DNA of 64,000 nt from Streptomyces flavochromogenes (GCF_000717595.1 NZ_JNZO01000033.1:62001-126000); one strand, 5' to 3'; counted from the first letter of the stretch, positions 35,017-44,109 are shown. The notes: generated by a model not told the origin, from the sequence alone. Numbers and translations: made by a program.

Positions 35017-35952
35017 TCACAGATCGAGGACGAGCCGACCGGAGGCGCACCGTGAGACGCAGATCATCATGGTGGTGCCGGCGGTCCGCTCCGCCTCGCT
35101 GAGCAGGAAGTCGCGGTGGTCGGGCGTGCCGTCGAGCACCCTGGTCTCGCAGGAGCCGCAGATGCCGTCGCGGCAGGAGCTGTCGACACCGATTCCGGCG
35201 TTCTCGACGGCGTCGAGGATCGAGATGCTCGCGTCGACCCGGAGCGTCAGGCCCGAGGCCCGGCACTCGACCTCGAACTCCTCGTCGTCTCCGGCGCGTT
35301 CCACGGTGGGGGCGGCGAACCGCTCCAGTCGGAGGCGGCCTTCCGGGCAGCGCTCCTCCACGGCCGCGAGGAGCGGTTCGGGGCCGCACGAATAGACGAG
35401 CGCCCCTTCGGGCAGCCCCGTCAGCACCCCGTCCAGGTCGATGTGGCCCAGCTCGTCCTGCGGGACGAGCGTCACCTCGCCGTCGAGCAGGGCGAGTTCG
35501 GCGGTGAAGGCCATCGAGGCGCGGCTGCGGCCGCCGTAGACCATGCGCCACTCGGCGCCCCGCCGGGCGGCCTCGCGGGCCATCGCGAGCAGGGGCGTGA
35601 TGCCGATGCCGCCGGCGACGAAGACGTACGAGGCGGCGTCCTCCAGGGCGAAGTGGTTGCGCGGTTCGGAGACCGTCACGGGCTGGCCGGGGCGCAGCTG
35701 GGTGTGAATGAAGCGTGAACCTCCCCGTGAGGAGGGTTCGTTGAGGACGCCGATCCGGTAGGCGCCGTGGTCCTGCGGATCGCCGCAGAGGCTGTACTGG
35801 CGGATCAGGCCGCCGACGTGCACGTCGATGTGGGCGCCGGGCGTCCAGGCGGGCAGGGGTTTGCCGTCGGGGTGGGCGAGCTCGACGGACAGTACGCCCT
35901 CGGCCTCCCATGTCATGCGGTGGACGATCAGCTGCAGCGGGTTGTCGCTCAT
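35017..35952 (-). CDS. PDR/VanB-type oxygenase reductase (FMN, NADH, 2Fe-2S)
   Basis: 311 residues in the order FMN domain (RQYS at 51-54), NADH domain (GGIGITP 114-120, CGP 189-191) and C-terminal plant-type ferredoxin. The iron-sulfur cysteines are Cys260, Cys265, Cys268 and Cys298. It would pass electrons from NADH to the Rieske oxygenase encoded downstream. The 58-base gap to the ThDP gene upstream is the second largest in the operon but contains no terminator. Confidence 0.93.
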   Translation of the reverse strand: MSDNPLQLIVHRMTWEAEGVLSVELAHPDGKPLPAWTPGAHIDVHVGGLIRQYSLCGDPQDHGAYRIGVLNEPSSRGGSRFIHTQLRPGQPVTVSEPRNHFALEDAASYVFVAGGIGITPLLAMAREAARRGAEWRMVYGGRSRASMAFTAELALLDGEVTLVPQDELGHIDLDGVLTGLPEGALVYSCGPEPLLAAVEERCPEGRLRLERFAAPTVERAGDDEEFEVECRASGLTLRVDASISILDAVENAGIGVDSSCRDGICGSCETRVLDGTPDHRDFLLSEAERTAGTTMMICVSRCASGRLVLDL

Positions 35953-36009
35953 GGCCTGGTGCCTCCTTACCGGCGGTCGGGCAGTGCGGGTGCGCGGGAC
36001 GGGACCGGG

Positions 36010-37644
36010 TTACCGGCCCGGGATCCGCACGGGTGGGGTGAACGGGTTCTTCATCGGGCCGAGGGCCACGAGGTCGACCTCGACGAGCGTCGGCCCGTCC
36101 GAGGCGACGGCCTCGGTGATGACCGGCGCCGCGTCCTCCTGCGCGGCGATCCGCCCGTAGGGCAGGCCGCAGGCGCGGGCGAGCAGCTCGAAGTCGGGGG
36201 TGACGAGGTCGACACCGGATCGGCGCTCGCTGTGGCGGTCCTGCATGTTGCGCAGCACGCCGTATCCGCCGTCGTTGAAGACGATCAGGGTGAGCCGGGG
36301 ACGTTCCTGGGCGAGGGTGAGCAGTTCGCCGAGGTGGACGGCGAGTCCGCCGTCGCCGGCGAGGACGACGGTGGGCGCGTCGGGCCGTCCGAGTGCCGCG
36401 CCGATCCCCATGCCGAGGCCCTGGCCGATGCCGCCTCCGCGCGGGAAGACGTTGTCCCGCGGGTCGTACATGTCGAGGAGGCGGTTGCCCCAGCTGCTGG
36501 AGGGGATGGTCACGTCCCGGGCGACCACGGCCTCGCGCGGCAGGGCGGCGCGGATCGCGTCGCAGATCGCCGCCTGCGGTCCGATGGTGTCGTGCAGGGT
36601 CGCCCGTACCTCGGCGCGGACGCCGCGGACACGTTCGAGCCAGCCGTCCTCGGCGGGCATGGCGTGCCGGGTCAGGGCCGTGAGGGTGGGTGCGGCGTCG
36701 CCGTGCAGCGGGTGGGCGACGGGGTAGACCCGCCCGAGGGCGGCCGCGTCGAGATCGATCTGGACGTGCGCCGACGGCAGTTCGAGGGTGTAGTCGGCGG
36801 TCTCGTTGGAGCGGAAGTGGGTGCCGATGGTGACGAGCACGTCCGCGTCGGCGAGCAGGGCGCGGGCGGCGGGGGTGGTGGCGAAGTTGCCGATGACCTG
36901 CTCGTGGTCCTCAGGCACGGCGCCGCGCCCGGAGTTGGAGGTGAGCAGTCCCGCTCCGGTCGCCTCCAGGAGCCGGGCGAGTTCCTCGCGGGCTCCGGTC
37001 GCGCCGCCGCCGGCCCAGACGAGCGGGCGGCGGGCGGTGGCCAGGAGCGCGCCGGCCGCGGCGAGTTCACCGTCCGTGGGGGCGGGTACCGCGGGGTACT
37101 CGGGGACGACGGGGCCGTCGGTCTGGGGCGCGTACTGGAGGTCGATGGGCCATTCCACGCTCGCCGGTCCTCCGGTTCCGCCGGGCCCGCCGAGCGCTGC
37201 TCGCGCCGCCTCGCGCAGGACGTGGCCCGCCCTCTCGGTGTCCGGCACCGTCGCGGCATGGGCCGACACGGCGGTGAGCATGCCGAGCTGGTCCTTGGTC
37301 TCGTGGATGAACCCCCGTCCGCTGCCGAGGAATTCGCTCTCGATCTGACCGGTGATGTGCAGGACCGAGCTGCCGGCGCTGAGTGACTCGATCAGCGATC
37401 CGGCGGCGTTGCCGGCGCCGGTTCCGGTGGAGGTCAGGGCGCAGCCGAGGGAGCCGCGAGCCCGGCCGTAGGCGTCGGCGGCGTTCACGGCCGATGCCTC
37501 GTGGCGTACGGGGACGAAGCGGAGTTCGCGGTCGACGGCCTCGACGAGCGGCAGGTTGTGCACGCTGACGATGCCGAAGACGGTGTCGATGCCGAGTTCG
37601 CGCAGGACGGCGACGAGGAGATCGCCTCCGTTGTCGTGACGCAT
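36010..37644 (-). CDS. Thiamine-diphosphate-dependent enzyme (acetolactate synthase/benzoylformate decarboxylase superfamily)
   Basis: 544 residues with the three-domain layout of the ThDP decarboxylase/carboligase family. The cofactor-activating Glu is Glu49 in RHEASA. The ThDP/Mg motif begins GDGGLAVHLGEL and ends in FNDGGYG. It could cleave or form C-C bonds between aldehydes and keto acids, or decarboxylate a 2-keto acid. The presence of aldehyde dehydrogenase, SDRs and ring-cleaving enzymes in the same operon suggests it acts on an aromatic acyloin or keto acid. That is inference. ATG 37644 lies eight bases after the preceding gene. Confidence 0.88.
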   Translation of the reverse strand: MRHDNGGDLLVAVLRELGIDTVFGIVSVHNLPLVEAVDRELRFVPVRHEASAVNAADAYGRARGSLGCALTSTGTGAGNAAGSLIESLSAGSSVLHITGQIESEFLGSGRGFIHETKDQLGMLTAVSAHAATVPDTERAGHVLREAARAALGGPGGTGGPASVEWPIDLQYAPQTDGPVVPEYPAVPAPTDGELAAAGALLATARRPLVWAGGGATGAREELARLLEATGAGLLTSNSGRGAVPEDHEQVIGNFATTPAARALLADADVLVTIGTHFRSNETADYTLELPSAHVQIDLDAAALGRVYPVAHPLHGDAAPTLTALTRHAMPAEDGWLERVRGVRAEVRATLHDTIGPQAAICDAIRAALPREAVVARDVTIPSSSWGNRLLDMYDPRDNVFPRGGGIGQGLGMGIGAALGRPDAPTVVLAGDGGLAVHLGELLTLAQERPRLTLIVFNDGGYGVLRNMQDRHSERRSGVDLVTPDFELLARACGLPYGRIAAQEDAAPVITEAVASDGPTLVEVDLVALGPMKNPFTPPVRIPGR

Positions 37645-37652
37645 GGTTCTCC

Positions 37653-38441
37653 TCAGAGGATGGAGCGGCCGACGCCGCCGCAGACGTCGATGCCGGTGCC
37701 GGTGATGTACGAGGCGCGGGGCGAGAGCAGGGCGACGACCGCGTACGCGACCTCCTCGGCCCGGCCGAGCCGGCCGAGGGCGACGCCCCGGTCGGCAGCC
37801 AGTTCCGCCTGCCAGTCCTCGTAGCTCGTGCCGGTGGCGGCCGCGGCGTGCCGGCGGGTCCACTGGCCGGTGTCGATGAGGCCCAGGCACACGGAGTTGA
37901 CCCGGATGCCGTCGGCGGCGAGTTCGGCCGAAAGGGACTTGGAGAGGTTGAGAATGCCGGCGCGGGCGGCGCTGGTGGTGATCAGACGGGGCTCGGGCTG
38001 CTTGGCGAGAACCGCGTTGATGTTGACGATGCTCGCCGCCGCGGAGCGGGCGAGGAACGGGCGGGCGGCGCACAGGGGGTTCAGCACCCCGGCGAACTTG
38101 AGCTCCAGTTCGTCGCGCCAGTCCTCGGCCGTCGAGTCGTCGAGCCCCTTCATGCGGGACTGTCCGGCGTTGTTGACGAGTCCGTCGACGCCGCCGAAGG
38201 TGTCGGCGGCGCCGCGGACGAAGCGGTCCACGGCGTCGGCGTCCCGGACGTCGCAGACGCCGGTGAGCAGGCGGTCGCGTCCGGCGCCGAGCCCGGCGGC
38301 GGCCTTGGCGAGACGGTCGGCGTCACGGCCGCAGGTGGCGACGCGGGCGCCTTCGTCGAGCAGGGCGCGGACCGTGGCCAGGCCGACGCCCGAGCTGCCG
38401 CCGGTGACCACGATGGTGCGGTCGGCGAGGCCCAGATCCAT
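37653..38441 (-). CDS. SDR family protein lacking the catalytic Ser-Tyr-Lys
   Basis: 262 residues. The cofactor loop TGGSSGVG (13-20) and NNAG (90-93) are intact. The active site is changed: the usual Ser is Ala143, the Tyr is Thr156 and the Lys is Arg160 (TTSAAR). This agrees with a divergent SDR subgroup that I recall carrying TSAAR, so it need not be decay. It could use another mechanism, bind NAD(P) without dehydrogenase activity, or pair with the canonical SDR just upstream, 20 bases away. Confidence 0.85.
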   Translation of the reverse strand: MDLGLADRTIVVTGGSSGVGLATVRALLDEGARVATCGRDADRLAKAAAGLGAGRDRLLTGVCDVRDADAVDRFVRGAADTFGGVDGLVNNAGQSRMKGLDDSTAEDWRDELELKFAGVLNPLCAARPFLARSAAASIVNINAVLAKQPEPRLITTSAARAGILNLSKSLSAELAADGIRVNSVCLGLIDTGQWTRRHAAAATGTSYEDWQAELAADRGVALGRLGRAEEVAYAVVALLSPRASYITGTGIDVCGGVGRSIL

Positions 38442-38460
38442 AACGGGGTTCTCCTGCGTG

Positions 38461-39216
38461 TCAGTTCATGGTGAAGCCGCCGTTGACGGCGATCACCTGT
38501 CCGGTCAGGTAGCGGGACTCCTCGCCGAGCAGGTAGGAGACGATCCCGGTGAGGTCGTCCGGCTGCTGCGGCCGGGAGACGGCCCGGTTCGCGCGGTAGA
38601 GGTCGTGCCGCTCGGCGGGCACGGTCTCGGTCGCCTCGCACTCGGTGAGTCCGGGGGCGACCGCGTTGACGGTGATCCCCTTGTCGCCGAGTTCGCGTGC
38701 CATGGCCCGGGTGAGGGCGATGACCGCTCCCTTGGAGGCGATGTAGTGGGCGAGGCGCGGGGAGCCGTAGAGGGCGGCGTCCGAGGCGATGTTGACGATC
38801 CGGCCCGGCGCCGCGAAGAGCGGGTGGAGGGCCTTGGAGACCAGCCACGGGCCGCGGGCGTTGACCGTCATCAGCCGGTCCCACACGTCGATGTCGATGT
38901 CCTGGAACTCGCTTCCGCCCACGCCGTTGGCGAGCGCGGCGTTGTTGACCAGGCCGTACAGCGGGCCGATCGCCCGCACGGCGGCCGCCAGCGCGGCCAC
39001 CGATTCCGGGTCGGCGACGTCGCAGCGGACGAAGCGGGCGTCGATGCCCTCCGCGCGCAGTTCCGCGGCCGCCTGTTCGCCCCGTTCCCGCTCCAGTTCG
39101 GCGACGACGACGCGGAAGCCGTCCTCGCCCGCCCGGCGGGCCATGGCCAGCCCCAGGCCACGGCCCGCTCCGGTGACGACGACGGTGCGTGCGTCGGCCG
39201 GGGGCAGGTCAGCCAC
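38461..39216 (-). CDS. Classical short-chain dehydrogenase/reductase
   Basis: 251 residues with a full active site: cofactor loop TGAGRGLG (15-22), NNA (91-93), Ser145, Tyr158 and Lys162 (YIASK). It starts at GTG 39216, overlapping the cupin stop by eight bases. It presumably oxidises an alcohol intermediate of the aromatic pathway, or reduces a ketone. It is adjacent to the unusual SDR at 37653. Confidence 0.9.
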   Translation of the reverse strand: MADLPPADARTVVVTGAGRGLGLAMARRAGEDGFRVVVAELERERGEQAAAELRAEGIDARFVRCDVADPESVAALAAAVRAIGPLYGLVNNAALANGVGGSEFQDIDIDVWDRLMTVNARGPWLVSKALHPLFAAPGRIVNIASDAALYGSPRLAHYIASKGAVIALTRAMARELGDKGITVNAVAPGLTECEATETVPAERHDLYRANRAVSRPQQPDDLTGIVSYLLGEESRYLTGQVIAVNGGFTMN

Positions 39217-39730
39217 GGGTGACGCCGTGCATCGGCGAGTACGCGGGATAGGTCGGGACCTGAGGCTTCTGCGTGCCGATGACGACGCAGAAGAGGGCGT
39301 CGGTGTCTCCCTCGTTCTTCAGGGAGCGGGTCACGCCGGCCGGGACGACGATCATGTCGCGGTAGCCGAGGGTCCGGTACTCGACCTCGTCGGGCCCGCG
39401 GTGGATGCCGACCTTGACCTCGCCCTCCAGGACGAAGAAGGCCTCCTCGACGTCGTGGTGGGTGTGGGCAGGGCCCTCGGCGCCGGGCGGCAGGAGCATG
39501 TTGGAGAAGGTGAAGCCGCCGGACGGGATGATGCGGCTGTCGCCCTCGTGGTTGCCGGTGGCACCGGAGCCGACGTAGCGGATCTGGCCGCGGCGGTACT
39601 GCGGGCCGGCCTTCTCCTGGAAGGAGAGGGTGTCGAAGTCGGCGACCCGGGAGGCCTTGGTGGCGATGAGGGAGTCGGTGTACGCGGCGAGGTCGTCGCC
39701 GTTGTCGTACGCGGTGGTGGTCAGAGGCAT
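39209..39730 (-). CDS. Cupin domain protein
   Basis: 173 residues with one conserved beta-barrel cupin. The first motif contains a His cluster and acidic residue (PAHTHHDVEEAFFVLEGEV) and the second reads RDMIVVPAGVTRSLKNEG. The first motif could bind a metal; the second lacks the usual final His and has Ser instead. It may be a dioxygenase, isomerase or dehydratase acting on a pathway intermediate. It overlaps the gene on both sides, so it is a genuine operon member. Confidence 0.85.
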   Translation of the reverse strand: MPLTTTAYDNGDDLAAYTDSLIATKASRVADFDTLSFQEKAGPQYRRGQIRYVGSGATGNHEGDSRIIPSGGFTFSNMLLPPGAEGPAHTHHDVEEAFFVLEGEVKVGIHRGPDEVEYRTLGYRDMIVVPAGVTRSLKNEGDTDALFCVVIGTQKPQVPTYPAYSPMHGVTRG

Positions 39731-40548
39731 GAGGACAGCTCCTGTTCGGGGATGCGTGCGGTGATGCGGAGGTGGGAGAGGACCCAGGCGTTGAAGCGCT
39801 CGGGCTGCTCCTGGTTGGCCAGGTGACCGGCGTCCTTGACGATCACGAAGGCGGTCTTGTGGAGGGCCCCGGCGATGGCCTGGCTGCCCTCGATGCCGGT
39901 GACCCGGTCCTGGTCGCCGCAGAGGACGAGCGAGGGAGCGGCGACGGTGGGGAGTTCGGCGCGGAGGTCGGCCGAGGCCATGGACTCGGCGGCGTACCCG
40001 TAGCCCGGGAGCCGTACCGAGGCGGCCATGGTGTCGACGATCCGCCGGACGAGGTCGGCCGGGGCGCCGGGTGACACCAGGCGGGGTCCGCGGGCCTCGG
40101 CGAAGGCGCGCGGACCGAGTGCGGCGAGCTCGGTGGCGCGGGCCCGCATGCCCGCCGCCTTCGTCTCGTCCGTCCCCGAGCCGGTGCTCGAGTCGGCGAC
40201 GATCACCGAGGCGACGAGGTCCGGGTGGCGGACGGCGAGCCGGAGGGCGATCACACCGCCCCAGGAGACGCCGAGGACATGGGCGCTGCCACCGCGCTCC
40301 CGGATCAGCCGGGCCGCCGTGTCCGCGAAGTCGTCGAGGGTGAGGGGGACTTCGGGGTCGGGCGACCGGGCGTACCCGGGCGCGTCCCAGGCGACGACCC
40401 GTGCGTACGCGGAGATTTCGGCGAGCTGGGGGGCGAAGGCGGCCGACGAGGAGCCGATGCCGTGCAGGCACAGGAGGAGGGGTCCGTGGTCGCCGGCCTC
40501 CTCGACGTGGACATCCGTGACGGCCGGGGCGAGGACGTCGGCGCTCAC
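39721..40548 (-). CDS. Alpha/beta hydrolase (C-C bond hydrolase type)
   Basis: 275 residues from GTG 40548. The triad is Ser96 in GVSWGG, Asp214 in CGDQDRVT and His242 in DAGHLAN, with LCLHGIGSS forming the oxyanion loop. In meta-cleavage pathways such enzymes cut the ring-fission product after an extradiol dioxygenase, and the operon contains an extradiol-type enzyme two genes upstream. An ester hydrolase or lactonase is the alternative. The start overlaps the previous stop (GTGA). Confidence 0.88.
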   Translation of the reverse strand: MSADVLAPAVTDVHVEEAGDHGPLLLCLHGIGSSSAAFAPQLAEISAYARVVAWDAPGYARSPDPEVPLTLDDFADTAARLIRERGGSAHVLGVSWGGVIALRLAVRHPDLVASVIVADSSTGSGTDETKAAGMRARATELAALGPRAFAEARGPRLVSPGAPADLVRRIVDTMAASVRLPGYGYAAESMASADLRAELPTVAAPSLVLCGDQDRVTGIEGSQAIAGALHKTAFVIVKDAGHLANQEQPERFNAWVLSHLRITARIPEQELSSCL

Positions 40549-41342
40549 AGGATCTGACCCGTCCGCCCGGCGAGCGCGGCGAGGCCGCGCAGGACCGCGT
40601 AGGGCACCACCTGGCTGGTCGCCGGGTTGCCCGGGTCGGGCAGGTGCGCGACCTCGAAGCGGTACGCCCCGTGCGCGCCGGACGCCTCGATCACATGGCG
40701 CGTGTGATGTGCCGCGGGGTCGGCGACGACCCGGACCCGCACAGTGTCCAGGTCGCCGACGGCCAGGGCGACCGAGGCGGCCACGTTCGTCGATTTGGGG
40801 AACTTCGCCGGAATCTCGCGGGCGGTGCCGGCCATGACCTCGACCGGGCCGGTCGCCGTCCGCATCCGGGCGAGCAACTCCTCGTCCATCCAGGGCTGTT
40901 CGAGGGTCGAGGGCAGTTTGGTTGTGGTCAGCCGGACCTCGTCCAGGGGTCCGAGCGAGCGGGCCGCCTGGAGCAGGTCGAGCCCGCCGACGGCGCCGCC
41001 GGTGAAGTACACCCGGCCCGGTCCCGCCGCGAGCAGCCGCTTCGCGAGCTCCTCGTCGGTCATCGCGCCGCTGGAGGCGACGAGCAGGTCGGTGCCGGAG
41101 GCGAGCACGCGCTCGCCCCACTCCCGTACGACTCCCTGGCCGGCGGCCTCCACGATCAGGTCGCAGAGCTCCAGCGCCTCTTCGAAGGGGACCTGGGGGG
41201 CGGGCGCCGCGTCGCCGAGCGGACGGTTGTCGACGACGCACACCAGCTCGGCGCCGTCCACCTGCCCGTCGGCGAGCGCGGTGCCGACGATCCGGCCGAT
41301 CGCGCCCCAGCCGACCACTCCGACCTTGCGTACGGTGCTCAT
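40545..41342 (-). CDS. Aspartate dehydrogenase-like (NadX/DUF108) oxidoreductase
   Basis: 265 residues with an N-terminal Rossmann motif (VGVVGWGAIG) and the DUF108 domain, including LTTTKLPSTL and the conserved His region VIEASGAHGAYRFEV. Family members interconvert L-aspartate and iminosuccinate. In an aromatic operon a broader role is likely, for instance oxidation of an aldehyde or hydroxy intermediate, since related enzymes act on hydroxymuconic semialdehyde-type compounds. The gene is not near nadA or nadC. It is tightly overlapped on both sides. Confidence 0.8.
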   Translation of the reverse strand: MSTVRKVGVVGWGAIGRIVGTALADGQVDGAELVCVVDNRPLGDAAPAPQVPFEEALELCDLIVEAAGQGVVREWGERVLASGTDLLVASSGAMTDEELAKRLLAAGPGRVYFTGGAVGGLDLLQAARSLGPLDEVRLTTTKLPSTLEQPWMDEELLARMRTATGPVEVMAGTAREIPAKFPKSTNVAASVALAVGDLDTVRVRVVADPAAHHTRHVIEASGAHGAYRFEVAHLPDPGNPATSQVVPYAVLRGLAALAGRTGQIL

Positions 41343-42283
41343 GCGTTGTCCTTCCTCGCGTCGACGGGGGCGAGCGGGCCGGGGTCCGGCGTGCCCGCCA
41401 TGTGGCAGCGGATCTCCTTCGACGGCGGGCCGGCCGTGCCCCACAGGTCGGAGAGCTCCGGGACACGTCGCCACACGCGGGCGATCCAGGTGTCCTCGAC
41501 GATCTGGGCGACCTCGGAGGTGTACTCGCAGACGAGCCCGGACGGGTCGGTGAAATAGGAGAAGGTGTTGTTGCCGGGGCCGTGGCGGCCGGGCCCCCAC
41601 TGGGGGGTGATGCCGTGGTGGCGGAGCCGGCCGAGGCCGCGCATGAAGTGGTCGACCGAGCTCATCTCGTACGCCACGTGGTTGAGCGAGGTCCACTCGG
41701 CCTGGTTGAAGGCGATGCAGTGGTGGTCGGCGTTGCAGCGCAGGAACGCCATCTGGTGCTCGGACCAGTCGGAGACGCGCAGTCCGAGCACCTCCCGGTA
41801 GAAGGCGACGGCGGCGTCGATGTCGACGGTGTTGAGCACCGCGTGGGTGACCCCGACGGGCACGGCGCCGTCCCGTCCGCGGGGGACGACCGCCTCGACC
41901 TGGGCGCTGATCTCGACGAGACGCCCTTCGGGGTCGGTGAACCGCAGGCCGTATCCGCCGCCGGCCTGGTCGAGGGGGCCGGGGCCGAAGACGGGGACGA
42001 TGCCCCGTGCTTCGAGGCGCCGGGCGGCCTCGTCGACCTCGGCGGGGGTGGCGACGGCGAAGGCGAGCCGGCCGAGGCCCACGCGCTCGCGTTCGGTCAG
42101 GTGCAGGACGTGGTGCTCGTCGCCGGTGCCGCGCAGCCACCGCGCGCCGCCGTCGGACTCGACGGTCTCGAGCCCCCAGACCTCCTCGTAGAAGTCGGCG
42201 GCCTCGGTGAAGGCGGGCGTGTGCAGCTCGACGTACCGCAGGGAGCGGAGCCGGGCGATCGGGCCTGGCGGTGACGGTTGCAT
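41339..42283 (-). CDS. VOC-family extradiol-type ring-cleavage dioxygenase
   Basis: 314 residues with two vicinal-oxygen-chelate domains. The likely metal ligands are His147 (VTHAVLN), His202 (LNHVAYEM) and Glu253 (VCEYTSE), spaced like catechol 2,3-dioxygenases of the homoprotocatechuate/2,3-dihydroxybiphenyl type. It would open a catechol-like ring next to a hydroxyl, making the operon a meta-cleavage pathway. It starts at ATG 42283. The 85-base gap to the aldehyde dehydrogenase upstream carries a direct repeat. Confidence 0.88.
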   Translation of the reverse strand: MQPSPPGPIARLRSLRYVELHTPAFTEAADFYEEVWGLETVESDGGARWLRGTGDEHHVLHLTERERVGLGRLAFAVATPAEVDEAARRLEARGIVPVFGPGPLDQAGGGYGLRFTDPEGRLVEISAQVEAVVPRGRDGAVPVGVTHAVLNTVDIDAAVAFYREVLGLRVSDWSEHQMAFLRCNADHHCIAFNQAEWTSLNHVAYEMSSVDHFMRGLGRLRHHGITPQWGPGRHGPGNNTFSYFTDPSGLVCEYTSEVAQIVEDTWIARVWRRVPELSDLWGTAGPPSKEIRCHMAGTPDPGPLAPVDARKDNA

Positions 42284-42304
42284 GGGTCTCTCCAGTCGGG
42301 CGGG

Positions 42305-42353
42305 CGGGCCCGGACGGTCGGTTCGGGCGGCGGGCCCGGACGGTCGGTTCGGG
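42305..42353. repeat. Two 23-bp direct repeats with a 26-bp period
   Basis: Exact copies beginning CGGGCCCGGACGG at 42305 and 42331, in the gap upstream of the VOC gene start. Probably a recent tandem duplication. Confidence 0.8.
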
Positions 42354-42368
42354 GGTGGGCGTGCCGGG

Positions 42369-43853
42369 TCAGCCGGCCCAGGGAAGGGGGGCGTCGGAGG
42401 TGCCCCAGTACAGGGACTTCTGTCGCTGGTAGGCGCGGATCGCGTCCCGGCCCTTCTCCGTGCCGAGGCCGCTGTCCTTCCATCCGCTGAACGGGGTGGC
42501 GGCGCTGAACTGCTTGTACGTGTTGATCCAGACGGTGCCGGCCTCGATCCGGCGGGCGATCCGCCAGGCGGCGCGCAGGTCGCGGGTCCAGATGCCGCAG
42601 GCGAGGCCGTAGACGGAGTCGTTGGCCTGGCGGACGAGGTCGTCCTCGTCGTCGTAGGGCAGGGCGACGAGGACCGGGCCGAAGATCTCCTCCCGGCAGG
42701 TGCGGGAGGCGTTGGCCAGGCCGTCGAGGACGGTCGGGAGGTAGTAGGCGCCGTCCTGGTACCGCTCCCCCGTGGGCGCCGAACCGCCGCAGAGCACGCG
42801 CGCGCCTTCGGAGCGGGCGAGGTCGACGTAGGCGGCGACCGAGTCGCGGTGGCGGTGGTGCACCAGGGGGCCTACCTGGGTGGAGGGGTCGGTGCCGGGG
42901 CCGACCCGCAGCTTGCGGACGCGCTCGACGAGCTCGCCGACGAAGGTGTCGTGGATCTCGCGTGCCACGAAGAGCCGCGAGCCGGCGATGCAGGACTGAC
43001 CGCTGGACGAGAAGATCCCGAACAGCACTCCGGCCAGCGCCTGCTCGATGTCGGCGTCGGCGCGCACGATCGTCGGCGACTTGCCGCCGAGCTCCAGTGA
43101 GGCGGGGACGAGCTTCTGGCCGGCGATCGCGGCGATGGACCGGCCGGTCTCGGTGCCCCCGGTGAATCCGATCCGGGCGACGAGGGGGTGGCGCACGAGG
43201 GCGTCGCCGACGGTCCGGCCGCTACCGGGCAGTACCGAGAGGAGGGCGGTGGGCAGGCCGAACTCGTCGAGTGCCCGGGTGATCAGGCGACCGAGCGCGA
43301 GGGACACCAGGGGGGTCCAGGCGGCGGGCTTGAGGAGGACGGCGTTGCCGGCGGCGAGCGCGGGGGCGATCTTCTGCGCGTCGCTGGCGACCGGGGAGTT
43401 CCAGGGGTTGATCGCGCCGACCACACCGATCGGCTCGTGGACGCTCATGGTGACGTACGGGCCGCGGGACGGGGTGACCGTGTCCTCGGCCGTCTCCAGG
43501 GCGGCGGCCATGTACCGGAAGGTGCCCGCCGCGCTGAGTGCGAGTGCCCGGGTCTCGGCGAGGGTCTTGCCGGTGTCGGCCGTCTGTACGGCGGCGAGCT
43601 CGGGGGCGGCCTCTTCGGTCAGCTCGGCGATCCGGTGCAGGAGGCGGGCGCGCTCGTGGGCGAGCAGGTCGCGCCAGGCGGGGTTCGCGGCGGCCCGCGC
43701 CGCGGCCTCGGCCGCCTCGCCGACCTCGGCGACGGAGGCGGAGTGGATGGTGGCGAGGACGCGTCCGGTCGCCGGGTCGACGGTGTCGACGGGCTCGCCC
43801 GCACCGCGTCGCCACTGGCCCGCGATCAAGATGTCGGTGGGAAGGAGCGGCAC
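42369..43853 (-). CDS. Aldehyde dehydrogenase, first gene of the aromatic operon
   Basis: 494 residues of the ALDH superfamily with catalytic Asn152, Lys175, Glu254 (LELGGK) and Cys288 (GQSCIAG). Similar to hydroxymuconic-semialdehyde or other aromatic/aliphatic aldehyde dehydrogenases used after ring cleavage. It starts at GTG 43853 with GGAGG at good distance. Transcription would start about 95 bases upstream from the promoter described at 43948-43976. It is the leading gene of an eleven-gene operon that ends with the Rieske oxygenase. Confidence 0.9.
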   Translation of the reverse strand: MPLLPTDILIAGQWRRGAGEPVDTVDPATGRVLATIHSASVAEVGEAAEAAARAAANPAWRDLLAHERARLLHRIAELTEEAAPELAAVQTADTGKTLAETRALALSAAGTFRYMAAALETAEDTVTPSRGPYVTMSVHEPIGVVGAINPWNSPVASDAQKIAPALAAGNAVLLKPAAWTPLVSLALGRLITRALDEFGLPTALLSVLPGSGRTVGDALVRHPLVARIGFTGGTETGRSIAAIAGQKLVPASLELGGKSPTIVRADADIEQALAGVLFGIFSSSGQSCIAGSRLFVAREIHDTFVGELVERVRKLRVGPGTDPSTQVGPLVHHRHRDSVAAYVDLARSEGARVLCGGSAPTGERYQDGAYYLPTVLDGLANASRTCREEIFGPVLVALPYDDEDDLVRQANDSVYGLACGIWTRDLRAAWRIARRIEAGTVWINTYKQFSAATPFSGWKDSGLGTEKGRDAIRAYQRQKSLYWGTSDAPLPWAG

Positions 43854-43947
43854 GGCTGGACCTCCGGGCAGGGGCGGAAGGGGAGTTGGCTCCGGGCACG
43901 GACGGAGCCCGGCTCGATCCCGGGACCGGAATCGTCGAAGTGCTAGA

Positions 43948-43976
43948 AATCTAAGCGCTTAACTATTTCTCGACAA
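43948..43976 (-). promoter_or_regulatory. Promoter of the aromatic operon with TAAGCGCTTA operator
   Basis: On the minus strand a -35 TTGTCG (43976-43971), 17-bp spacer and -10 TAGATT (43953-43948). The perfect palindrome TAAGCGCTTA (43952-43961) overlaps the -10 and spacer, ideal for repression. Confidence 0.65.
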
Positions 43977-44066
43977 GCCCCTGAGTCGAGATCGTTGCCG
44001 AATCGGCCTTGAGCACGCCATTCACGGAGCCGATGATGACTACCGGGCCCGCGAGACAGAGATCTC

Positions 44067-44109
44067 TAGGCGCTTAACCATTGACCGCTTAGATAAGGAC
44101 CCCTACTGT
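44067..44109 (+). promoter_or_regulatory. Promoter of the MFS gene with related operator
   Basis: -35 TTGACC (44081-44086), exactly 17 bp, -10 TACTGT (44104-44109). TAGGCGCTTA (44067-44076) lies just upstream and CCGCTTAG (44085-44092) overlaps the -35. Both share the GCTTA half-site with the palindrome at 43952. The rest of the 292-base divergent gap holds no gene. Confidence 0.65.

Noticed and set aside
33752..43853. Antibiotic biosynthetic gene cluster
   Set aside because: Oxygenases, SDRs and cupin could suggest secondary metabolism, but there is no PKS, NRPS, terpene or RiPP core, and importer, MarR and ring-cleavage enzymes fit catabolism better.
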